Assembly (NCBI RefSeq): GCF_022664465.1
Contig: NZ_JAKREV010000001.1
Span: forward strand, 744,001-808,000
Reading direction: 5' to 3'
DNA length: 64,000 nt
Source: Sphingomonas hankookensis
Lineage (GTDB): Bacteria > Pseudomonadota > Alphaproteobacteria > Sphingomonadales > Sphingomonadaceae
The notes under the pieces were generated by a model, which saw only the letters and a program-made list of their open reading frames with translations, had not been told where the DNA came from and searched no databases. Position numbers and translations under genes: made by a program. This document shows, in pieces, positions 8,806 through 16,371 of the stretch (position 1 is the first letter of the stretch; every line of letters begins with the position of its first letter).

Positions 8806-9213
8806 TTATCCGGTGAGGAAGCGTCCGAAGACGGCCACATCCTGCCGGTCGAGCCCGCATGCGGCGTAAAACGCCATCGCCGCATGATTGTCGCTGCGGA
8901 CCATCAACTGCACCTTCGGCACGCCCGCCGTGCGCAACCAGTCCTCGGCTGCGGCGAACAGCGCGCTGCCGATCCCCTGCCCTTGGGCGTCGGGCACTAC
9001 CGCGAGATAATAAAGCCAGCCGCGATGCCCGTCATGGCCGACCATGACGCTGCCGATCACATCGCCGTCGCGGGCGACCAATATGTCCGAACTCCCGCCG
9101 CCCTGCGCCCGTGCGAAATCGGCATGCGGATCGTTCCACGGGCGGGTGAGGCCGCAGGCGTGCCACAGCGCCACCACCGCCGCCGCGTCGTCAGCGGTGG
9201 CGGGCGCGATCAC
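8806..9213 (-). CDS. GNAT-family N-acetyltransferase
   Basis: A 135-residue GNAT acetyltransferase. VVPDAQGQGIGSALF near residue 82 is the acetyl-CoA pyrophosphate loop (Q-x-x-G-x-G), preceded by the YYLAV strand. The later MAFYAACGLDRQDV is the conserved C-terminal helix and strand. It resembles the YpeA/YhbS-like small acetyltransferases, substrate unknown. I start at the GTG at 9213, whose gtga overlaps the stop codon of the upstream lipoprotein gene, a classic coupled start. The ATG at 9240 would add nine residues. The two genes form an operon. Confidence 0.88.
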   Translation of the reverse strand: MIAPATADDAAAVVALWHACGLTRPWNDPHADFARAQGGGSSDILVARDGDVIGSVMVGHDGHRGWLYYLAVVPDAQGQGIGSALFAAAEDWLRTAGVPKVQLMVRSDNHAAMAFYAACGLDRQDVAVFGRFLTG

Positions 9214-10094
9214 CGGGCGATGCACGTACTGCCCGCCCATAGCGCGCTGACAATGTCCTTCGCATCGTACACGCCCGACAGGCCACCGCTGCTGAACTCG
9301 CGGCCGAGGCTGGTCTCCTCGACCGGCGCGACGATCGCTGATTCGACCGCAGCGCGCTTCGATCCGATGCCGACCCCGGCCATCGTCGTCAGCCCGCGTC
9401 CGCGCGCGGCCCAGCCGACGAAGCGGCCCTCCTGGAAATAGACGGCGATGCGCGGATAGGTCGCGACGTCGAGCGGACCCTCGCCGCACTCGGCATTGGT
9501 CGATCGCGCCGGGATGGTCTGCGTCGCCGCCTCGACCACGCGCAGCACGACCCCCGCCGGGGCGCCGAACGCCAGCGTGCGGCTGCTGGCGCCGGCCACC
9601 GTCTGCAACCCGTCGGGGGCGAGGTTCAGCGCGACCGCGTTGCGTGCCGCCGCCTCCGCCCCGGCCGGTGCGTCGCAGCGGACGAGGCGCGCCGGGCCGT
9701 CGACGCCGGTCATCTCCAGCGAACCGCCGGCACCCAGGGCGAAGCGATAGCGGCGCTGTTCGGTGATCCCGCCGCGGTCGCCGACCACGTCGACATCCAC
9801 TGCCCCCGCCTCCGCCACGGTGATGCCGCGCACCGGCACGTCGCGGTCGCCGATCTTGAGTGCGCTGGCGCCCACCACCAGCCGGGTCGCGCCGGGCGTC
9901 GTGGCGGCGCAGGTCGTGCCGTCGCGGTCCCATGTACCCACGAAGCGGGTCGGGATCGTCACCAGCGTCTCCGGGGTCGGGCTGGCGGCGGGCAGGACCG
10001 GTTCGTCCTGCGTCAGATTGGCGGGCGGCGGCGTTTCATCCGCCTGTCCGCACCCGGCCAGCATCGCCAGCACGCCTATCGTCCACCGCCGCAT
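9210..10094 (-). CDS. Predicted lipoprotein of unknown function
   Basis: A 294-residue protein with a lipoprotein signal: a charged start, a hydrophobic stretch, then the lipobox LAGC with the modified Cys at about residue 15. The mature protein begins with a Pro/Thr-rich linker and two further parts I cannot place; TFVGTWDRDGTTCAAT-type text near residue 50 suggests a small beta-rich domain. The C-terminal region has several Cys that may pair in the periplasm. Its stop overlaps the acetyltransferase start. No family recognised. Confidence 0.75.
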   Translation of the reverse strand: MRRWTIGVLAMLAGCGQADETPPPANLTQDEPVLPAASPTPETLVTIPTRFVGTWDRDGTTCAATTPGATRLVVGASALKIGDRDVPVRGITVAEAGAVDVDVVGDRGGITEQRRYRFALGAGGSLEMTGVDGPARLVRCDAPAGAEAAARNAVALNLAPDGLQTVAGASSRTLAFGAPAGVVLRVVEAATQTIPARSTNAECGEGPLDVATYPRIAVYFQEGRFVGWAARGRGLTTMAGVGIGSKRAAVESAIVAPVEETSLGREFSSGGLSGVYDAKDIVSALWAGSTCIAR

Positions 10095-10166
10095 CGCTCG
10101 ACCTCCCGAATGCCACGCCGCACGACTGCCGGATTCAATAGCCGAGCGAAAGGGCGAACGCGGCGA

Positions 10167-10793
10167 TCAGTGCGGTTGCGTCGCCGTTTCGGGGGTCGGG
10201 GTGTCGTCGGTCGCCGCCGGGGGCGACAGCGTCGCGAAATAGGCCTTGGCCGGCAGCTCGATTACTGTCACCCGCCCGGCATTGGCGTGTTCGACCGATT
10301 GCACGAACGACCGCGGCTTCTTCATCAGCTTCTTGTCCTCGACCACCTGCAACCCCGATCGCCGCGCCGCTTCGGCAACGAAGTGGACGCAGTTGCGGCG
10401 GTTGAGGTTGTAGTGCGAGTCGCCGGCCTCACCCCATTCGACGATCAGCGATCGGACCGCGGCATATTGCGCGTCGCTCAGCACGACCGAGAAATGCGCG
10501 TTGCTCTTGGCGATATAGGAGGGTTTGGGGCGATCGATCCGCCCGCCGACCGATCCCATCAGCAGCGCCGGGGTGATCGCCTTGGCCGTGAAGCCATAGC
10601 TTTCGTTCACCGCCGGCGCGCCGGCATCGGGCGCACCCGAAAAGGTGAAGAAGGCATGCGGAAAATTCTGGCCGAACTCTTGCGACCAGAAGGTGATCGT
10701 CACCGCCGCCTGTGCCGGCACGATCGTCGCCAGCGTCAGCAGCAACAGTGCGAACCCGCGCAGCAGCGGGCGGAACAGGCGGTCGATCGTCAT
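10167..10793 (-). CDS. Secreted protein, possibly with a permuted papain-like fold
   Basis: A 208-residue exported protein. A signal peptide (about residues 1-30, ending PAQA) precedes a domain with PHAFFTF near residue 44 and NLNRRNCVHFV near 134. A His in an early strand followed far downstream by an N-C-x-H-F motif is the pattern of permuted NlpC/P60-like thiol hydrolases (YiiX/LRAT type), so a periplasmic peptidase or amidase is possible. That is inference from two motifs only. The C-terminus is a Pro/Thr-rich tail. I start at MTIDRL, where the signal peptide begins. Confidence 0.7.
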   Translation of the reverse strand: MTIDRLFRPLLRGFALLLLTLATIVPAQAAVTITFWSQEFGQNFPHAFFTFSGAPDAGAPAVNESYGFTAKAITPALLMGSVGGRIDRPKPSYIAKSNAHFSVVLSDAQYAAVRSLIVEWGEAGDSHYNLNRRNCVHFVAEAARRSGLQVVEDKKLMKKPRSFVQSVEHANAGRVTVIELPAKAYFATLSPPAATDDTPTPETATQPH

Positions 10794-10865
10794 GCGGCAA
10801 CTATACCGAAAGCGGCGCGCCGGGACCACCCGACGCGCCGCCCGAACCGTACCGTCGCTGGCGTA

Positions 10866-11147
10866 TTAGCCGCGGTCGGCGCGCTCCGCTTCCGCGTCCG
10901 CGTCGTACCCCGATGACGGCGCGGGGCCGTCGCTGCCGGGCTGGACCGAAGCAGGCGGGTCCGACGCGTCCATCGATTCGTCGAGGCCGCGGTCGAGCCG
11001 CGCATCGCTGTCCGACGCATCGGCATGGTCGCCCCCGCGACCGGCATCGCCACGCGCGGGCGTGCTGGCTTCGCTCTCCTTGCCGTCGGGTGCGACCGAC
11101 AGCGAGGACAGCGCCTTGTCGTCGATTCCGGTGGTGTCGTTGGTCAT
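10866..11147 (-). CDS. Small acidic, low-complexity protein
   Basis: A 93-residue protein made almost entirely of Asp, Glu, Ser, Ala and Gly, with no hydrophobic core, so it is probably disordered. A Shine-Dalgarno-like aggagtgagg lies just upstream of the ATG at 11147, which favours real translation. It follows the BI-1 gene in the same direction behind a terminator-like hairpin. The role is unknown; such proteins in sphingomonads are annotated only as hypothetical. Confidence 0.6.
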   Translation of the reverse strand: MTNDTTGIDDKALSSLSVAPDGKESEASTPARGDAGRGGDHADASDSDARLDRGLDESMDASDPPASVQPGSDGPAPSSGYDADAEAERADRG

Positions 11148-11167
11148 ATCCCTCACTCCTTCGCCGA

Positions 11168-11236
11168 TAAAACGAAAGGAGCCCGGCGGGCGTTCCCCGT
11201 AAACGAAAAGGCCCGACAGTCTCCCGCCGGGCCCTT
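11168..11236 (-). terminator. Terminator hairpin after the BI-1/YccA gene
   Basis: On the minus strand gggcccggcgggagactg can pair in two ways: with cgggcc followed by ttttcg, or with the more distant cgcccgccgggc followed by a T-rich cctttcgtttt. Both give a GC stem with a T-rich tail directly behind the stop codon at 11257. The two alternative stems overlap and might form a mutually exclusive pair, but a plain terminator is the simplest reading. Confidence 0.7.
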
Positions 11237-11256
11237 CGCATTGGCTATCAGCAGCT

Positions 11257-11997
11257 TCAGTCGCGGTTGCCGAGGAACGACAGCAGGAACTGGAACATGT
11301 TGACGAAGTCGAGATATAGCGACAGCGCACCCATGATCACGGCCTTGCCCGCGAAATCGGTGCCCGCGACCTGATAGTACAGGCCCTTGATCCGCTGCGT
11401 ATCATAGGCGGTCAGACCGGCGAACAGCAGCACGCCGACACCGCTGATGATCAGGCTCATCATGCCCGACTGGAAGAACAGGTTGAGCAGCGACGCCACG
11501 ATCAGGCCGACCAGGCCCATGATCAGGAACGTGCCGAATCCGGTCAGGTCGCGCTTCGTCGTATAGCCATAGAGGCTGAGCGACAGGAACGCGGCGGTGG
11601 TCGCGAAGAAAGTCAGCGCGATCGACGGGCCGGTGTAGCGCAGGAAGATCGTCGACATCGACAGACCCATGATCGCCGCAAAGGCCCAGAACAGGCCCTG
11701 TGCCGCGCCGGTCGACAGGCGGTTGATGCCGAAGCTCAGCACCATCACGAAGATCAGCGGGGAAAAGATGATTGCGTACTTCAGCAGGCCGGGCTGGTAG
11801 AACACCTGCGCCGCCATCGAGGTATCGCCACCCCATGAGAACAACAGCGCGACGATGCCGGTCAACAGCACGCCGGACGCCATGTAGTTGTACACCGAAA
11901 GCATATAGGACCGCAGCCCTTCGTCGCGCGCCATATCGCGGTCGCGAGTGCGCGTGATCGGTGCGGCCGACGTCCGGGGATCGGACCAGTTCGCCAT
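11257..11997 (-). CDS. Bax inhibitor-1/YccA-family membrane protein
   Basis: A 246-residue inner-membrane protein with seven predicted helices after a short hydrophilic N-terminus. The family pattern is clear: YMLSVYNYMASGVLLTG in the first helix, central GLSMSTIFLRY, LTAYDTQRIK near residue 195 (the conserved Asp motif near the C-terminus), and ALSLYLDFVNMFQFLL at the end. Family members modulate stress responses, calcium or proton leak, or FtsH substrate quality control; in bacteria the role is not settled. The start is at MANWSD, with a gaggag ribosome site just upstream. Confidence 0.92.
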   Translation of the reverse strand: MANWSDPRTSAAPITRTRDRDMARDEGLRSYMLSVYNYMASGVLLTGIVALLFSWGGDTSMAAQVFYQPGLLKYAIIFSPLIFVMVLSFGINRLSTGAAQGLFWAFAAIMGLSMSTIFLRYTGPSIALTFFATTAAFLSLSLYGYTTKRDLTGFGTFLIMGLVGLIVASLLNLFFQSGMMSLIISGVGVLLFAGLTAYDTQRIKGLYYQVAGTDFAGKAVIMGALSLYLDFVNMFQFLLSFLGNRD

Positions 11998-12113
11998 TGT
12001 AAACTCCTCTTCCCGGCACACATGCCGGATGCTTGAAATATCGGCCGCCACAACGGCGATTTCAAGCCAAACGCGGAGAGCAACATTTTGTTACGCTACC
12101 GGGAGAATCCGCC

Positions 12114-12668
12114 GTGCACCGTCTGTTCGTCGCCCTTCGCCCGCCGCCTGCAATGCGCGACGCGCTGGTCGACGTCATGGACGGGATCGACGCCGCGCGG
12201 TGGCAGGACGACGAACAGCTGCACGTGACACTGCGCTATATCGGCGAGGTCGAACGCCCGGTGGCGGAGGATATCGCCGTCGCCTTGCAGGCGGTCCGTG
12301 CGCCCGCACTCGACCTGGCGCTGTCGGGCGTCGGGCGGTTCGATACCGGGTCGCGCGGGCGGGCATTGTGGGCGGGGGTGACGCCGCACGACGCGGTCGC
12401 CGCGCTCCACCGCAAGGTCGATCACGCGCTGCTGCGCATCGGCCTGCCGCCCGAGGGTCGCGCCTATCTGCCGCATATCACGCTCGCCCGGCTCAACCGC
12501 GCATCGGGGCCGACCGATGGTTTTCTCGGCCGCCATGCCGGACTGACCTCGCCCGCGATGCGCTTCGACCATTTCGTGCTGGTCGAAAGCCATCTCGGCA
12601 AGGGCGGCGCATGGTACGAGCCCGTCGCCCGTTATCCCCTGATCGCGCAGGCACCGGGCGAAAGCTGA
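12114..12668 (+). CDS. thpR: RNA 2',3'-cyclic phosphodiesterase
   Basis: A 184-residue member of the 2H phosphoesterase superfamily (ThpR/LigT), which opens 2',3'-cyclic phosphate ends on RNA. Both catalytic H-x-T-x motifs are present: HVTL near residue 41 and HITL near 122. The opening RLFVALRPP is the typical first strand. Length matches the E. coli enzyme. Translation most likely starts at the GTG at 12114, directly before HRLFVALRPP; no suitable ATG exists. It is divergent from the BI-1 gene. Confidence 0.9.
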   Translation: MHRLFVALRPPPAMRDALVDVMDGIDAARWQDDEQLHVTLRYIGEVERPVAEDIAVALQAVRAPALDLALSGVGRFDTGSRGRALWAGVTPHDAVAALHRKVDHALLRIGLPPEGRAYLPHITLARLNRASGPTDGFLGRHAGLTSPAMRFDHFVLVESHLGKGGAWYEPVARYPLIAQAPGES

Positions 12669-12757
12669 ACGAACGCCTGTTGTTTCGTTCATGAAACCGT
12701 CACGCCGAGGATGCGTTAAGCGATCAAGTCAAGGATACGAACGAAAGGAAGAACCCC

Positions 12758-13090
12758 ATGCGCACTATCATGATGGCGCTCGCCGCTGCTTCGCTGATGG
12801 CACCGGTCGGCGTGACCTTCTCGGACCACGGCATCTCGGTCGGCAAGACCCAGGCCGAGGCGCAGCGTCGCAGCCAGTATCGCGAATGGCGCGGCCGCGA
12901 CGGTCGTCGCTATTGCCGCAAGCCCAACGGCACCACCGGCCTGGTCGTCGGCGGCGTCGCCGGCGCGCTGGTCGGTCGCACGATCGACTCGCGCGGCGAC
13001 CGTACGCTCGGTACGCTGCTGGGTGCCGGTGCAGGCGCACTGGCTGGTCGCGAGATCGAACGCAGCGGCAGTCGTGGCCGTTGCCGTTGA
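12758..13090 (+). CDS. Glycine-zipper 2TM domain protein
   Basis: A 110-residue exported protein. A signal-like N-terminus (residues about 1-25) is followed by an Arg-rich stretch (YREWRGRDGRRYCRK) and then a glycine zipper, LVVGGVAGALVGRTID and LGTLLGAGAGALAGREIE, matching the glycine-zipper 2TM family related to the OmpA-associated SlyB/17 kDa antigens. It probably associates with the envelope. The region upstream carries an aaggaag ribosome site, and a strong terminator follows, so it is a single-gene unit. Confidence 0.85.
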   Translation: MRTIMMALAAASLMAPVGVTFSDHGISVGKTQAEAQRRSQYREWRGRDGRRYCRKPNGTTGLVVGGVAGALVGRTIDSRGDRTLGTLLGAGAGALAGREIERSGSRGRCR

Positions 13091-13114
13091 ACCTTAACCG
13101 GTCTGACGAATTCT

Positions 13115-13149
13115 GAGGGGCGGGTCCGGCGACGGGCCCGCCCCTTTTT
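13115..13149 (+). terminator. Rho-independent terminator
   Basis: aggggcgggtc pairs with ggcccgcccct around a short loop and is followed at once by a run of five T. It lies 25 bases behind the glycine-zipper gene and before the OsmC gene. This is the clearest intrinsic terminator in the window. Confidence 0.9.
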
Positions 13150-13167
13150 CATGATGAAGGTTCCCGC

Positions 13168-13593
13168 ATGATCCGCAGTGCATCCGCCCGCTACGACGGC
13201 CTCGGCAAGGACGGCAAAGGCCATGTTTCGACCCAGTCGGGCGTACTGTCCGACCAGCAATATGGCTTCAATACCCGGTTCGAGGACGGCAAGGGCACCA
13301 ATCCCGAGGAACTGATCGCCGCCGCCCATGCCAGCTGCTTCACCATGGCGCTGAGCTTCGCGCTGGCCGGTGCCGGGTTCAAAGACGGCACGCTGGAGAC
13401 GACCGCGAAGGTGACGCTCGACAAGGATGGCGATGGGTTCACGGTGACGAAGTCGGCCCTGACGCTGACCGCCAGCGTGCCGGGCATCGAACAGGCGCAG
13501 TTCGAGGAAATCGCCGCCGGTGCCAAGGCGGGGTGTCCGATCTCCAAGCTGCTGAATGCCGAGATCACGCTGGAGCATAGTCTGACGGCGTAG
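13168..13593 (+). CDS. osmC: OsmC-family peroxiredoxin
   Basis: A 141-residue OsmC-type thiol peroxidase, which reduces organic hydroperoxides. Both redox cysteines are placed as in the family: AAHASCFTMAL (first Cys near residue 56) and AKAGCPISKLLNAEITL (second near 122). The Glu in NPEELIAAAHA near residue 48 is the usual partner. Length agrees with OsmC rather than the longer YhfA types. The start is well positioned behind the terminator of the previous gene. Confidence 0.9.
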   Translation: MIRSASARYDGLGKDGKGHVSTQSGVLSDQQYGFNTRFEDGKGTNPEELIAAAHASCFTMALSFALAGAGFKDGTLETTAKVTLDKDGDGFTVTKSALTLTASVPGIEQAQFEEIAAGAKAGCPISKLLNAEITLEHSLTA

Positions 13594-13615
13594 GTCGCGA
13601 ACACGCACATCTTTT

Positions 13616-13641
13616 CGTATCCCCGCGCAGGCGGGGATACG
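13616..13641. repeat. Short perfect palindrome
   Basis: cgtatccccgc, a four-base loop gcag, then gcggggatacg form a perfect 11-bp stem just after the OsmC stop codon. It is a half-type relative of the family A and B hairpins and could act as a transcript end. Confidence 0.7.
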
Positions 13642-13699
13642 TTAGACGCGCCCACCTTTTCGCGAAGCCTTCACCCTTTTCACGCTACACCCGCCCGCG

Positions 13700-14869
13700 A
13701 TGCTGCGTGTCCTGACCCTCGCCACCCTGTTCCCCGATGCGGTGCGGCCCAATTTCGGCGTGTTCGTCGAACGACAGACGCTGGGGCTCGCCGCGCTCGA
13801 CGATGTCGCAGTGCAGGTGATCGCGCCGCTGGGCCTGCCCCCCTTCCCGCTCACGCTCCACCCGAGTTATCGCGCGCTGTCGGCACTCGCTGAGCGGGAG
13901 GTGTGGAAGGGCCTGCCGGTCGATCGGCCGCGGTTCCTGAACCTACCCGGCACGCAGGGGCGGTTCCATGTCGGGGCGCTGGTCCGCCGACTGGTGCCGC
14001 GCCTGACGGCGCTGCGCGAAACCTTCCCCTTCGACGTGATCGATGCCGAGTTCTTCTTCCCTGACGGTCCCGCCGCCGTAGCGCTGGGCCAGCGGTTCGG
14101 CGTGCCGGTGTCGATCAAGGCGCGCGGTGCCGACATCCACCATTGGGGCCATACACCCGCCACCGCCGCGCAGGTGCGTGCCGCCGGGCGCGCCGCCGAC
14201 GGATTGCTGGCGGTATCGCAGTCGATGGCCGACGATATCGCCGCCGCCGGGATCGACCGGCCGGTGCGCGTCCATCGCACCGGGATCGATCGCAGCCGCT
14301 TCGGCACTGTCGATCGCTTCGCGGCCCGCGCGCGGCTGGGGATCACGGGACAGTTGGTCGTGTCGCTCGGCGCGCTGATCCCACGTAAAGGACATCGCAT
14401 CGTGCTCGACGCGGTGGCGGCGCTGCCGGGGGTGCAGTTGTGGATCGTCGGCGGCGGCCCGGACCACGCGTCGCTGGCGGCACGCATCGCCGAGCTGGGC
14501 GTCGGCGACCGGGTGCGGCTGTGCGGATCGATGCCGCATGGCGATTTGCCTGACCTGTTAGCGGCCGCCGACGTAATGGCGCTGGCGTCGGCGTCGGAGG
14601 GCTTGGCGAATGCGTGGGTCGAGGCTTTGGCGAGCGGAACACCGATCGTCATCCCCGATGCCGGCGCTGCCCGCGAAGTCGTGACGACCCCGGCGGCGGG
14701 GCGGATCGTCGCGCGCGAAGCGGCGGCGGTGGCGCAGGGAATTGCCGCGATACTGTTGCAACCGGTCGACCCAGCCGCGACACGGGCGACGGTCGACGCG
14801 TTCAGTTGGGAGCGCAATGCGGTGGAGTTGCGCGAGCATCTGGCGGGACTGGTCGCGGCGCGGCACTAA
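13700..14869 (+). CDS. Glycosyltransferase family 4 protein
   Basis: A 389-residue GT-B fold glycosyltransferase. The N-terminal Rossmann domain starts MLRVLTLATLFPDAVRPNFGVFVERQ-like and includes the acceptor-side KARGADIHHWG near residue 138. The C-terminal nucleotide-sugar domain has LGALIPRKGHRIVLDAV near 228, IVGGGPD near 250, the E-x7-E-like SASEGLANAWVEALASGTP near 300, and GAAREVV. This is the layout of GT4 sugar transferases used in exopolysaccharide or lipid glycosylation. No polysaccharide cluster surrounds it, so donor and acceptor are unknown. Confidence 0.9.
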   Translation: MLRVLTLATLFPDAVRPNFGVFVERQTLGLAALDDVAVQVIAPLGLPPFPLTLHPSYRALSALAEREVWKGLPVDRPRFLNLPGTQGRFHVGALVRRLVPRLTALRETFPFDVIDAEFFFPDGPAAVALGQRFGVPVSIKARGADIHHWGHTPATAAQVRAAGRAADGLLAVSQSMADDIAAAGIDRPVRVHRTGIDRSRFGTVDRFAARARLGITGQLVVSLGALIPRKGHRIVLDAVAALPGVQLWIVGGGPDHASLAARIAELGVGDRVRLCGSMPHGDLPDLLAAADVMALASASEGLANAWVEALASGTPIVIPDAGAAREVVTTPAAGRIVAREAAAVAQGIAAILLQPVDPAATRATVDAFSWERNAVELREHLAGLVAARH

Positions 14870-14883
14870 CACCACAACACTTC

Positions 14884-14964
14884 GTCACCCCGGGCTTGAC
14901 CCGGGGTCCCGCTTCTTCTCACCCGTCGTCAAATAGCGGGACCCCCGAATCAAGTCCGGGGTGA
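14884..14964. repeat. Inverted repeat (family E)
   Basis: gtcaccccgggcttgacccg with its partner caagtccggggtga, and the nested pair ggtcccgc / gcgggacc, make a bipartite hairpin in the gap between the glycosyltransferase and the convergent Mth938-like gene. The text resembles the widespread alphaproteobacterial intergenic repeat with cgggcttgacccgggg. Another tract, gcctgcgctgggatgacg, follows at about 14997. Confidence 0.7.
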
Positions 14965-15034
14965 AGAAGAAGGTTATTGATTCGCTTCTGTCCAAGCCTG
15001 CGCTGGGATGACGTTGATGGCTAAGCAGCCACCC

Positions 15035-15400
15035 TCACAGCGGATAGAACGCCGCCGCGATCTGTCGCCCTTCGTCACGCAGCACGCCCCACGCGCGTGC
15101 AGCCGCGCGGCTGTCCATCGCCTCGATCCCCAGCCCCTGCGCATCGAGCGCCCGGACCAGCGCGCGGGGCGGCTGGCGTAGCGTCGCGCCGGTGCCGAGC
15201 AACAGGAACTCCGGATTCATCGCCAGCACCGATGCCAGCGCCGCCGCGTCGAGCTCCTCGAACACCGGCGGCTCCCACAGATCGGCGCGCTGCGGCGTCA
15301 TCAGCAGCGCGGGGTAGATGCCGTCATCGACCCGGAACCCGGCGGCGGTCAGCCCGGAGACGAGCGGACCGTCGCCCTTGCGGGTCCGGTCGAGCTTCAC
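15035..15400 (-). CDS. Mth938-like domain protein
   Basis: A 121-residue single-domain protein of the Mth938/NDUFAF3 family. The segment LLLGTGATLRQPPRALVRAL near residue 67 and the following GIEAMDSRAAARAWGVLRDEGR are typical. Mitochondrial relatives help assemble complex I; the bacterial role is not known. It overlaps the stop of secF by four bases, so it is the last gene of the yajC-secD-secF operon, an arrangement I know from other alphaproteobacteria. Confidence 0.88.
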   Translation of the reverse strand: MKLDRTRKGDGPLVSGLTAAGFRVDDGIYPALLMTPQRADLWEPPVFEELDAAALASVLAMNPEFLLLGTGATLRQPPRALVRALDAQGLGIEAMDSRAAARAWGVLRDEGRQIAAAFYPL

Positions 15401-16359
15401 CGCGGCCCCTTTTGCGGCACCGGTTCCTTGACCGTCCCCTCACCCACCGGCGCACCAGGCTTCAGCCCCAGCGTGATGAGCAGCGACGACGACACGTAGA
15501 TCGACGAATAGGTGCCGACGATCACGCCGAGGATCATCGCGGCAGTGAAACCGCGCAGCACATGGCCGCCGAACACCAGCAGTGCGGTCAGCGCGAGCAG
15601 GATGGTCAACGAGGTCATGACGGTCCGCGGCAGCGTTTCGTTGACCGACAGGTCGATCAGCTCGCGCATCTCCATCTTGCGGAACTTGCGCATGTTTTCG
15701 CGGATACGGTCGTCGATCACCATCTTGTCGTTGATCGAATAGCCGATGATGGTCAGCACCGCCGCGACGATGGTCAGGTCGAACGCGAACTGGTCGCGGA
15801 ACAGCGCGAAGAAGCCCAAGGTCATCAGCACGTCGTGGACGATCGCGACCGCGGTCGACACGCCGAACTGCCATTCGTAGCGGAACCACGAAAAGATCGC
15901 GATGCCGACGATCGCCAGCACTACGGCGAGGATGCCGTTGGTCACCAGCTCGTCGGACACCTTGCCCGACACGGTCGAATAGTTGCTAAAGGTCGCACCC
16001 GGAAATTCAGAGGAAAGCGCGGACTTCACCCGTTCGACCAGCCGGTCGGTCGCGCCCGAATCGCCCTCGGGCACCGGCAGGCGGATCGACACGAGCGTCG
16101 GGTCGCCGAACTGCTGGATCGCGGGTTCGCCCACGCCCAGCCGCTCGATCGTCGCACGCACCTTGTCGATCTGCGGCGGCGAAGCGAACTTCTCCTCGAT
16201 CGCGACGCCGCCCATGAAGTCGACGCCGAAGTTCAGGCCCCGCACGAACACCAGCCCGACCGCGAGGATGCTGAGGATCAGCGTCACGGTGAACGCGATT
16301 CTGCGTACCGCGACGAAGCGGATGTTGGTGTTGTCGGGAACCAGCTTGATGAGACGCAT
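15397..16359 (-). CDS. secF: Protein translocase subunit SecF
   Basis: A 320-residue inner-membrane protein with six helices and one periplasmic loop. With SecD it uses the proton gradient to pull exported proteins to the periplasmic side. Seen features: first helix after RIAFTVTLILSIL, the D1-type NFGVDFMGGVAIEE near residue 47, and the cytoplasmic-side D-E/D4-D5 motif VYSINDKMVIDDRIRENMR-like around residue 215. The C-terminus is cytoplasmic, as expected. It begins 12 bases after secD. Confidence 0.96.
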   Translation of the reverse strand: MRLIKLVPDNTNIRFVAVRRIAFTVTLILSILAVGLVFVRGLNFGVDFMGGVAIEEKFASPPQIDKVRATIERLGVGEPAIQQFGDPTLVSIRLPVPEGDSGATDRLVERVKSALSSEFPGATFSNYSTVSGKVSDELVTNGILAVVLAIVGIAIFSWFRYEWQFGVSTAVAIVHDVLMTLGFFALFRDQFAFDLTIVAAVLTIIGYSINDKMVIDDRIRENMRKFRKMEMRELIDLSVNETLPRTVMTSLTILLALTALLVFGGHVLRGFTAAMILGVIVGTYSSIYVSSSLLITLGLKPGAPVGEGTVKEPVPQKGPR

Positions 16360-16371
16360 GACGCCGGGGCC

